Made by a program: the position numbers and the translations under genes
Notes under the pieces: model-generated
Seen by the model: only the letters and a program-made list of their open reading frames with translations
Told to the model about the DNA's origin: nothing
Databases searched by the model: none
Virus record (IMG/VR): IMGVR_UViG_3300030331_005113
Span: 1-27,101 of that record
Length of the DNA stretch: 27,101 nt
From: a virus
Reading direction: 5' to 3' (one strand)
Part shown: in pieces, positions 1-9,200 of the stretch
Layout: each line of letters opens with the position of its first letter
How positions within the stretch are numbered: the stretch's first letter is position 1

Positions 1-75
1 TTCTGGCATATCCTTTATTGATGTTATAACCCTTCCCTGGTAAGTCCAGGTAGCGGTTGTTGGCATATGTTTCAT
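1..75 (-). CDS. Start of a phage gene cut by the window edge
   Basis: An open frame begins with ATG at 75, three bases after the stop of the preceding gene, and stays open for 25 codons to the edge of the window. The visible peptide is MKHMPTTATWTYQGRV followed by ITSIKDMPE. A second in-frame ATG at 66 is an equally possible start. The tryptophan-tyrosine-glycine opening followed by a 'DMPE' element resembles what I remember of N-termini of phage GIY-YIG or Seg-like nucleases that continue 'GFIYKI...YIGKK'. The diagnostic part lies outside the window, so the function is a guess. The position directly after a fibre-like gene fits an operon member. Confidence 0.6.
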   Translation of the reverse strand, partial: MKHMPTTATWTYQGRVITSIKDMPE

Positions 76-78
76 ATT

Positions 79-1392
79 TTATGTATCAAAATTCACTACA
101 AAAGTAGTATCCGTTTGAAGGGATATTGGTATAGGCCTTGATAATTTACCTACGGCAACCAATTGATATGCTTCATTATATAACCCTATTTGAGTTACAT
201 AAGGACTAAAAATAGATCCAGTAACAAAATCATAATATACTTCATTTGGATTTTCTTCAAATGTAGTAGCCATTAAATCTCCTACTGCAAATGTAATTGT
301 TACTGTGTTGTTACCCCCTATTAATGAACCCGGAAATGTTACTACATCTCCATAATTAAACCCTCTACCTGGACTTGTAGCTGTTATGGTAGATATTTTA
401 TTATCAGCACCTATTACTACGGTTAATATTAATCCTGACCCTTGCCCTGTTACTGTTGTTATTACTGAAGCTCCTGCTCCATTACCAATATTTGTATAAG
501 TACCTTGTACTGGTGATACATTTGTTATATCTGTAGAGGATAATAATGCATTTTCAGCTAATGATACTTCACCTGAAGGTCTAAGTGCTGATGGGTTTGT
601 AGTAAATGAAAACTCATTATCTCTAATTACACATTTATATTGATTTTCTCTTATTGTTATTGATGAGGAAAATTGTACTGATGATGAATTTATTTGAGAT
701 GTCATACTACCATCAGTACCTACTTGTGATCCTAATAATCTTAATTGACCAGGGTCATCTGGTCCTCCTGTTAATACTGCTATTCCCTGAGAATAAAATA
801 TTTGACCCACACTATGTGTTACACTAAATCCTCCTGCTGCATCTGTTTGCTGTGCTAGTAAATTCCCTTCACCATCATCTTTAACTAAACTATGAGTGAA
901 ATCAGATGATGTATACTCAAATTGAAATTGTTCACAAGGTATTTTTTCACCAAATAATTTAGATGGTATTGAAATAACTGAGGGACCATTTACAGCTGTT
1001 GATGCTGAGAATTGTGCAAAAAATCTCGATTGTGTAACTGATGATTGTAAAAAGTTATCAAATCTAGGACCTGTAGTTATACCTACATCTCTATTAAATT
1101 CTGTAGATGCCCCTGGTATTAAACTTTGGGTAGGAAGTTGATCACCTGTAGATGCCGTTAAAAAATTAGAGTAATATAATTGTTTAGCACTATTAAATAC
1201 TAATACTTTATCTAATACACTAGTAAACCCTGTTGGATTTGACCCTGAGGTATAGGGACCTTGTAAACCTTGATAATATTCAATCCCTACATCTGATGCA
1301 GAAACTTGACTACTGCTAAAATGAAATAATTTATTAGCTGAGAAAGGAGTTATTACTACCTCATTCGTATTAAATTGTTTGAATACTGCCAT
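79..1392 (-). CDS. Fibre-like virion structural protein with an inserted glycine-rich module
   Basis: This 437-residue protein is rich in Ser, Thr, Gly and Asn, has no signal peptide or membrane segment, and looks like a beta-rich tail fibre or baseplate-attached protein. Its last 40 residues (GLYNEAYQLVAVGKLSRPIP and onward) match the C-terminus of the 367-residue protein encoded just upstream, so the two genes are paralogous at least there. Residues about 287-356 form a module with GQGSGL, then GRGFNYGD, of the kind repeated in the 2858-residue protein. It lies between 'NEFSFTTNPSAL' (about 259-270) and 'EVYYDFVTG' (about 382-392), which in related phage proteins I recall as nearly adjacent; this suggests an insertion. 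The start ATG at 1392 follows the previous stop by five bases. The exact role is not known. Confidence 0.85.
   Translation of the reverse strand: MAVFKQFNTNEVVITPFSANKLFHFSSSQVSASDVGIEYYQGLQGPYTSGSNPTGFTSVLDKVLVFNSAKQLYYSNFLTASTGDQLPTQSLIPGASTEFNRDVGITTGPRFDNFLQSSVTQSRFFAQFSASTAVNGPSVISIPSKLFGEKIPCEQFQFEYTSSDFTHSLVKDDGEGNLLAQQTDAAGGFSVTHSVGQIFYSQGIAVLTGGPDDPGQLRLLGSQVGTDGSMTSQINSSSVQFSSSITIRENQYKCVIRDNEFSFTTNPSALRPSGEVSLAENALLSSTDITNVSPVQGTYTNIGNGAGASVITTVTGQGSGLILTVVIGADNKISTITATSPGRGFNYGDVVTFPGSLIGGNNTVTITFAVGDLMATTFEENPNEVYYDFVTGSIFSPYVTQIGLYNEAYQLVAVGKLSRPIPISLQTDTTFVVNFDT
320..510 (-). repeat. Glycine-rich GTG/GY-GD module in the 437-residue protein
   Basis: This stretch encodes a GTYTNIGNGAG opening, GQGSGLILTVVI in the middle and GRGFNYGDVVTF at the end. 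The order and spacing match the modules in the 2858-residue protein. It is a protein-level repeat; the DNA copies have diverged. Confidence 0.7.
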
Positions 1393-1397
1393 CCATC

Positions 1398-2501
1398 CTA
1401 GAAATCAAGTTTAACTCTTACTAGTAGTTCTTTAGTAAAATCTTTTTGTAATGGTCTAGATAATTTAGCTACTGCTAATAATTCTTGTGCCTCATTATAA
1501 AGTCCTACTGATGTAATAAAAGTTGTTGGGTTATCTATGAATGAATCGAATAATATTGCTCCAGTTGAGCTTGATATAAATGATGGATTAGATGAATAAT
1601 TATATTCTTGTGATTTTGCTCTACAGAAAATAAAATCAGATGATAAATCTTCTTTTGAATTTAGTGTAAATCCTTTTGTAGCTGTTCCAAATTTACCTGC
1701 TACACCTAAAGCATTTACTATTTTTGCTGAATTATCATCCCAAGATCCATTTGATCTACCTGTACCTAGAGCTATACCTCCATCTGCAGCTGCTCCATCT
1801 AAAGCTTCTCCACTTAAAATTAATAAATCTACGTCTGGTAAGATCCAGCCATATGATCCTGAATTGATTGTCCAACCATTAGCATCCATAGCTGTTGTAG
1901 CACCACCTGGTGTTATAACACCTGCCGAACCTGATATAATATTATAATATCTTCCTGCATCTGAGAATTGTGCTACTGTATTTACTTTACTATCATCTGT
2001 TAATACTAATTCAGCAGCGGATGTTGATATGTTCATTGTCCAAGTTCCTGGTAGTATAGACTGCTTATATCTTGCTCTTTCAATTGGTAAGCAATAAAAA
2101 TATGATGATGATTGATTTCCAAATATAAATGAAGCATTTTCATCACCTAATACTAAATTTCTATATGAACCATAATTTATTCTTGAAGGAGTAGTTCCTA
2201 CTACTAATGGATTTAATGGTGTACTACCACTACCTTTTATATCATTATAAGCTATATCAAATTGAATTGCTGCTGTTACACCTGTTGAAGCCGTTTGATA
2301 TACTTCAGTATAATATTCCTTAACAGCACTAGTTACTTGAGCTGAGCTTGTTTGAAATACTTGTAATGTTGGGGTATTATCACTCCACATTGCTGCAGTT
2401 ACAGAATCAGTACTTATTACTTTATCTGTGGCATCTAGTGGAATAAAAGCTCCTCTTAAACTAGCTATTGAAGTTGTTCTTGATGTTATTTCGTCTGCCA
2501 T
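1398..2501 (-). CDS. Fibre-like virion structural protein, paralogue of its downstream neighbour
   Basis: This 367-residue protein shares its C-terminal 40 residues (GLYNEAQELLAVAKLSRPLQ and onward) with the 437-residue protein that follows it. The composition is again Ser/Thr/Gly/Asn-rich with no membrane segment, as expected of a secreted-free, particle-bound beta structure. Unlike its paralogue it has no glycine-rich G-Y-x-x-G-D module, so it may approximate the uninterrupted form. A 'FDSFIDNPTTFITSVGLYN' element occupies the place of 'YDFVTGSIFSPYVTQIGLYN' in the paralogue. The start ATG at 2501 has the A-rich leader AAAAATATAAACT and no Shine-Dalgarno sequence. I infer a tail or baseplate fibre role from context; no enzymatic motif is visible. 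Confidence 0.85.
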   Translation of the reverse strand: MADEITSRTTSIASLRGAFIPLDATDKVISTDSVTAAMWSDNTPTLQVFQTSSAQVTSAVKEYYTEVYQTASTGVTAAIQFDIAYNDIKGSGSTPLNPLVVGTTPSRINYGSYRNLVLGDENASFIFGNQSSSYFYCLPIERARYKQSILPGTWTMNISTSAAELVLTDDSKVNTVAQFSDAGRYYNIISGSAGVITPGGATTAMDANGWTINSGSYGWILPDVDLLILSGEALDGAAADGGIALGTGRSNGSWDDNSAKIVNALGVAGKFGTATKGFTLNSKEDLSSDFIFCRAKSQEYNYSSNPSFISSSTGAILFDSFIDNPTTFITSVGLYNEAQELLAVAKLSRPLQKDFTKELLVRVKLDF

Positions 2502-2512
2502 AGTTTATATTT

Positions 2513-3196
2513 TTAAGATGTAGTTGTTGTTTTAGTTACTTGAATTGGAACTGACGCTCTTGCCCCTGAATCTAATCCTACTACTACCAAGGTAGCATAT
2601 AAAATATTATTAGATCCAAATAATGTATTAACTCCTGTAGCTACAATAGTACAACTAGTACCTATAACAGTTTGTGATGTTGAAGTACCATTTGTTATTG
2701 TTTGGTTTGCATTTTGTGTGGCTAATGCTCTTGCAGCTGCTGTAGCAACTCCACTACCAAAGAATTGTGAAGTAACTCTTACATCTGAAATTGTAAATGA
2801 ATATCCTGATGGTTCAAATTTTGTACCATTTAAATAATTTAAGGTTTCTGGGGTAATTGTTTCAGATGATAATTGTGGAATTTTTAGTAATGGTCCAATT
2901 CCTGATCCAGCTAATATAGGCATTTTAGCAGTTTGTCTTGGTAAAGTAACTAGTTTATACTTCATCATTTGTGCTTCATCTGGAAATGCTTCTAATAAAG
3001 GCATGTTTTCAATTGCTTCCCCATAAAAAGCCGATCCTGAAGGATGGTTTGGGTTGTATAGTGTATAATCTACTTCATCATCAGATAAAGCAAACTGTGT
3101 TATGTTAAAGGATCCATCACCTTTTGCAAGTAATTCTCTCCCTTTTTTAGTTAATATTGCATCAACCGTTATGATCTGATTATTTAAATATCCCAT
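2513..3196 (-). CDS. Conserved phage structural protein (AILTKKGRELLAKG type)
   Basis: This 227-residue protein opens with MGYLNNQIITVDAILTKKGR, followed by a 'LLAKGDGSFNITQFALSDDEVDY' element. I recognise this N-terminal signature from uncharacterised structural proteins of T4-like aquatic phages, where it usually sits among baseplate or fibre genes. The C-terminal third (NQTITNGTSTSQTVIGTSCT onward) is Thr/Ser-rich, probably beta-structured. It lies between the 2858-residue protein and the two paralogous fibre-like proteins. Its upstream gap of 72 bases is one of the few larger gaps in this region and holds a candidate late promoter, so it may begin a transcription unit. The leader before ATG (AACACAGTA) has no Shine-Dalgarno sequence. 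The molecular role is unknown. Confidence 0.85.
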   Translation of the reverse strand: MGYLNNQIITVDAILTKKGRELLAKGDGSFNITQFALSDDEVDYTLYNPNHPSGSAFYGEAIENMPLLEAFPDEAQMMKYKLVTLPRQTAKMPILAGSGIGPLLKIPQLSSETITPETLNYLNGTKFEPSGYSFTISDVRVTSQFFGSGVATAAARALATQNANQTITNGTSTSQTVIGTSCTIVATGVNTLFGSNNILYATLVVVGLDSGARASVPIQVTKTTTTS

Positions 3197-3206
3197 TACT
3201 GTGTTA

Positions 3207-3224
3207 TTTTATTTATAAATATAT
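3207..3224 (-). promoter_or_regulatory. Candidate late promoter, copy A
   Basis: The minus strand reads ATATATTTATAAATAAAA and contains TATAAATA, the exact T4 late promoter box. It lies in the gap before the 227-residue gene, 13 bases ahead of its ATG when counted from the end of TATAAATA. If the T4 spacing holds, the leader would be only about eight bases. A gp55-like sigma factor encoded in the same window makes late-promoter use plausible. Such strings also occur by chance in AT-rich DNA. Confidence 0.5.
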
Positions 3225-3268
3225 AATTTTTTAATTTCCATTCCAAGCTATAGTAAATATTCTACATC

Positions 3269-6200
3269 TTATGATGAAGTATTATCACTACTTGGGAATG
3301 CGTTTTTAGCTCTTAATTGGTTTATAATATTAAGTGCATTTTCTTTTTGTTGTAATGTTAAGTCATTAGGTATAATGTACCCACCACCAGATTGAGTTTC
3401 AACTCCTCTTGATCCTGTAGGTGCTGTTATATTTCTAATCATTACTCTATTATCTTGTTCTACTTCTCTTCTTACTGTAAATTTAGTAATAGCCCCTCCT
3501 GCTAATCCATTTAATGCTACTAATGGATCAGGTGTTACCTTTAAGAATGTAGGTGTAACAGTTTCAATTGCTCCCTGTGTTTGTTGTCTATATCTTTCTG
3601 TACCACCATTCCAACATTGATCATCTACTTTTAGTGTAAATCCTGTAGCTCCAAAAGCTCCTCCTCCTTGAACATTAGCAGATGATAGTGTAAGTGTTAC
3701 TGCACCAGTAGTACTTCCAAATGCTGAGGCATCTAAAGTTGCATCTGTTATTGTAATTGTATCTCCAATTGCATAACCTGTTGATGTACCTGTTGTTAAA
3801 AATGCACTATCAATAGAAACAAAGAATTTACTAGTTGCTGTTGATGTTAGTGTTACTGATCCACTTACACCTGCTCCACTTGTTTGAAATGCATCATTAT
3901 TTGGGTTTGTTGCATTAAATGGGAATGTTACACTAGTTGCATTTGCAGTAGTACGGAAAATATCTATTACTCCAGCAGAATTATTTATAAATGCTCCCCC
4001 AGTTACAGTAGTTGCTGAGGCTGAATTTCTAAAGTTTTGTACTTCTTCTACTGTAAAATCTTTACTAAATTTTAGTGATTGGGATGGTTCGCCATTTGCA
4101 ATAAATACTTCTCTTAATCCTTCTGCTCTTATTACATCACCCCTATTTATTAAGAATGGTTCTTGATAATCTTGATAATTTAAACAATTAGAACCTGATG
4201 GATACCATGAATAATAATTATCTTTATCTCTTGGGTCTAATCCACTTTTAATCCACACTGTTGATTGTGATATAGGATTTATTAAACATGTAGGATCTTG
4301 TCTTGTAGATCCACTTTCTACTAATTTATTATAAGTATGATATAATGCTAATTGTGGGCCTGCCATTTCTAATCTATACTCACTAGGAATTTCTACTTCA
4401 CCTGCTGATGAAGTAGCAAATGGTAAAAACTGATTTCCTGCATTTGCTATGCTTTCTACTTCAACTTGTCCACTAGTAACACCTGTTACATCACATACAT
4501 CTCCAACAGCATAACCAGATCCTCCAGCATCTAATGATATAGTAGCCATTCCATCACCACCAGTAAGAGTTAAAACATTTATTCTTAATCCACTTCCTTG
4601 ACCACCTGTAGTATTTTTTACTCCTGTAGATCCACCATTACCTGCTGCTTTTATAGAAACAGAAGTTACAGCACCTGTTTGTTCTTGGAATGTGTTACTA
4701 CCACTTAATAAGAATCCATTACTTTGTACTGGTGTTCCTCCTACCTCTGTAATATTACTAGCTGTTACCATTTGAATAGTTCCTGGGGTATCAAATTGTA
4801 CTCCTGCAGCAAATGATGATGAAACTGGATCTCCAGCTAATTGATATTGATATTGAAGAGATTCACTTGCAAAGTTTCTAGCATTAGAATTTATTGTTTT
4901 AAATACAGTAGCTGAATTTAATATTTTAAAGGGACCTGCTCCTAAAGCTCCATATTGAATGCCATTAAATGTTATTTCATCAAATGTCATTTGTAATTGT
5001 CTATTTGGTTCAAATATACTTGCTACGAATTTTTTATTTTCATTATCACCTCTAACTTCAATTGAATTAGGAGTTATTTCTTCTCCTGCAATTGACTCCA
5101 TTGGGATTTCAATTAATTGATCAATATTAAATTGCATTGATTGATAAAAATCAGTTGGTGAAAATGAAGTTTGGAAATGAGCTATGTATTGTGGGTTTTT
5201 ATTAATACATGAGGTTTGTCCATAAGATAAATCACCAGTGTAACTACCAGTTGCACCATCAAGGAATTCTTCAGCTACACTTGAAGAATAACCATATCCT
5301 ATATTATAAGGAGCCGTTGGTTGAGCTTGAATAGGTCCTACTGTTCCTGAAGGTGTAAAGAAATTATAATCTAAACTTTTTAATTTACTACCTCTATATC
5401 TAGGTAAAGTATATGCCTGTTGTGTATAATTACTATCTTCTAAAATTGCTGGGTTAGGTCTACTAGCTGATGGGCTTGTATTATCATATGACCATGTTAC
5501 TACTGTATCAAATTCAGTTGGTTGGTCTTGTGATTGATCATAAGTTAAAGCATATCTAAAACTACTTGATCTTTGGGGCATTATAAAATTATTCAGTGGA
5601 TTGTAATCTGAATTATTAAATAGTATACTTTGTGTGTTTAATATTTGAAATTGATCCTGTTGTAATGGATTAAAAAATATTGGAGCTACTTGTTTATCAA
5701 ATTCACCACCAACACCCTCAACTTTAAAATTAGTTAAAGTTGCTTCAATGCCAATTCCAGCTTGAAGTGATAATGATTGATAATCTAATGGGGCATCTGG
5801 AGTAGGGAATGCCATAAATGAATGAGATACTACAAAGTTACCTGTTGATGATAAAGAAATATTACCAGCATTAGTTAAAGTAATTTCTCCACCTGAAGAT
5901 CCATCATTTCCTAATACTCTTAATACATCTCCTTGTTGATATCCTGTTCCATTTGTTGCTATTGTTGAAAAACCTGATATTTGTCCAAGAGAAACTACAA
6001 CATTTAATGTTAACCCCGTTCCTATACCTGTTATTGGTGTGGTAGGATAAGTTCCAGCAACATACCCAGAACCTACAGATGTTACTGAAAATGCATTTGC
6101 CTGACCTGTTGCGTTTCCAAACCCAGCACCATTTCTTACATTAACCCCATCTTGTATACCAAATGAAGATAACCCTACAGGATTACCAAAATCATTTACA

Positions 6201-9200
6201 GTACAATTCATATCAAACGTAACTAAATAATTTTGTAATGGGATTAGAGATTGACTAGCTGCAAATTCCATTCTTGCACCAGTTATTGTTCCTGATTTTG
6301 TATCTATTGTTACACCATTAGATGTAAAACTTGAAAATGCATTACCTGTACCACCAGTTTTACTTTGTGAAGCAAATGTTGAAAAATTAACAATAGGTAG
6401 ATCTTCCTGGAATGCAGCTGATGATGTTGAGTTTTTAGGAACTCTAGCATATGGGTTGTAAGGACTTACATATGATGATGAATATGCAAATGTATTAAAA
6501 TTACTACCACTTAATTCTCCCGTATAAAATTGTTCTTGATTGTCAATAAATGATGATGTAATTGTTCCTAATGTCGTTACTTGATTTGCAAAAAATCCTT
6601 GTTGTGACATTGGTAAATTAATTGATGCAGAATTAACTAATGGAGTCCCATCATATAAATTAAATATATCTGCACTATTACCAAATGATACTACTGCTTG
6701 ACCTCCATCATTTTCTATTTCTGCTGCACCACCAAATGTAACAAATAATCTTAATCTTTCGCCTGGGTGCATTTCTGCATATACAATTTGAGTTCGGAAC
6801 CTATCTGTAAATAATAATTGTCCCGGAGGATTAGCTGATGAAATTCTATCTGCAGCTGTATAGATTAAACCTCTCTTATCTGAATATATTTCAACTGTAA
6901 AATCAGTTGTTGGGTTACTTGCAAATTTTGGGTTCCAATATAATGGAGTTCTTAGTGATTTTTCAACTGTAAAGAATGGACCATCATCTACATCAGAGGT
7001 ATTAGCATTACCAAACAAATCAACATGAACATTTGTATTAGCTGCATCTAATAGGAAAAAAGAACCTGCTCTATATAATAAGTTTGTTCGTACTCCTGCT
7101 CCAAATGTTACATTAACAGCTGGACCATCAAGTTGAAATAGTACAGATCCTGTTTCTAAAGTATTATATTGGTTATAAGGACCACCGGCACCACCATCAA
7201 AATCAACTATTACAGATTGTGAGTAAATTGATCCTGATAGCATTAAGTTTTTATATGTTAAAGGAACGTTAGTCGTAGCGTAGGACTGTGTAGTCACTAT
7301 GTCCATTTGTGGCTCTCGGTACCTGTTACGTTCTAGTAAATTTTGTTTTATTACAATACCTGTAGACACACTTGTACGAGCAGGTACATAGTTCTTAATA
7401 GCTCTAAATAATGAATCATCAAAATATTTTATTAATCTTATATATGCATAAGGATCACTACCTATATATTTTTTAAAGTAATCATCTGCAATTTTTCTTA
7501 AACCTGGATAGACATCATCTGAGGATGATCTAAATCTAGGATCTGCTATTACTTCTTGTATAGCACCAAAACCTAATGATTGAATTATATCATCATCAAT
7601 TTCTGAAGTAGGTGAGAATGCTACTTCTAATGTATTAATATTTTCAGTATAACTTTGACTTATAAATGGATCTTTTTGTATACTTACTTGGTTTGATAAT
7701 ACATTACCAAAATTTAAATTACTTGTAGCTTGTATTTTACTAGAAATTCTATTTCTAATTCCTATTGCAGGTTGGTCTAAGAAGTATGTTTCTGTGTTGG
7801 TTTCACTAAAAGTTCTTACTGTAGGGTTTTGATATTGTATCCAACTATATCTATCGTAGGTATCTAAAGCCGTATCAATAAATGAAGCTGTTATAAATTC
7901 AGGTGCTGAAGCTGTAACTGCTGGGTGTGAAGATGTTAAAAATGTAGTTACATCTGATGATGTTACACCTTGTGATGCTGTAAAGAAATTTTCTAATTCA
8001 TTACCTAATGGTGCTCTAAAGTTAACTATATCAAATGATGATTCTGACCCTGTTATAAAATTACCTTCAATTGATTCTGGGTTCATTACAAAATCATTAA
8101 ATACAGATTCACTTATATCATGTGAATAATATCTAAATTCTTGGAATGACCCAGAAAATATTTTTCCTGGTTCTTGTGCTAGGAAATTATTAGTTCCTAT
8201 ACTTGCTATTTCAACTCCAGTTAATGCTCCTCCTATGTGAACCCCATCTGGTTCATTTATACCTCCAAATGTATTCCATGCTTTATTAATTGATGAAGAA
8301 ATATAAGTACCATATACTGCTGATCCATATAAACCAGACCCATAAATTCCTCCTGTTCCTTCTACACCAGTATTTATACTAGCTGACCCTTCAAATCCTA
8401 TACTATTACCATCATTACCATCATATAATTTATTTTTAGCAAATAAAGTATAAGTAGTTGGTTGACCATTATCTCCATTAGCTAAATCAGCTGCTGTTAA
8501 TACTATTGCAGCTGCGTCAGAAGTAGCATTAATATCACTTGCTTGTAATGTTATAGTTATTTCTTCTGAATTAGCTGATATTGCTGTTGACGGAACAGAT
8601 ACATTTACTGCTGAGTTTCCTACTACTGCATTTTGTGCAATTTGAAATGTACAATTTCCAGCATAATTAAACCCTGGTTGGAGTACTGTAACTTCAGCTG
8701 GTAGTGTATTTGGTACACTAACTGTAAATTGAATTTGTAAGTTATCTCCATCTGTACCTGCTGTTTGAGTTAAAGTACCACCTGATGTATCTTCATAAGT
8801 GTAAGTTCCTACTGGGAATAATGAACCTGCACCTGCGTATGATAATGGGGTTTCTAAAGGACCAATTACTGTTCCCCCTCCTAAAGCACCTGCTGTTATT
8901 CTTACTTGATTGCCAGTTGCATAACCTGATCCTGCTGTATCTACTGTAATACTAGTAATTCCACCTTGATCATTTGTTACTACGTTAACATCTCCTCCTG
9001 TACCTGTACCTGTTACTGTATTTAATGGAACTGATGGGTAATTACCTCCACCATTTGGACCTGGAAATCCCGCTGTAGTGTATGTTCCAGCAGGTATGGT
9101 AATTGAACCTACTGCAATTGTAGGTGCTAATGTTTGTGATCCTAAAGCACCAGCTGCTATATTTAATTGATCATTTAGTGCATATCCCGTTCCTGTTTTT

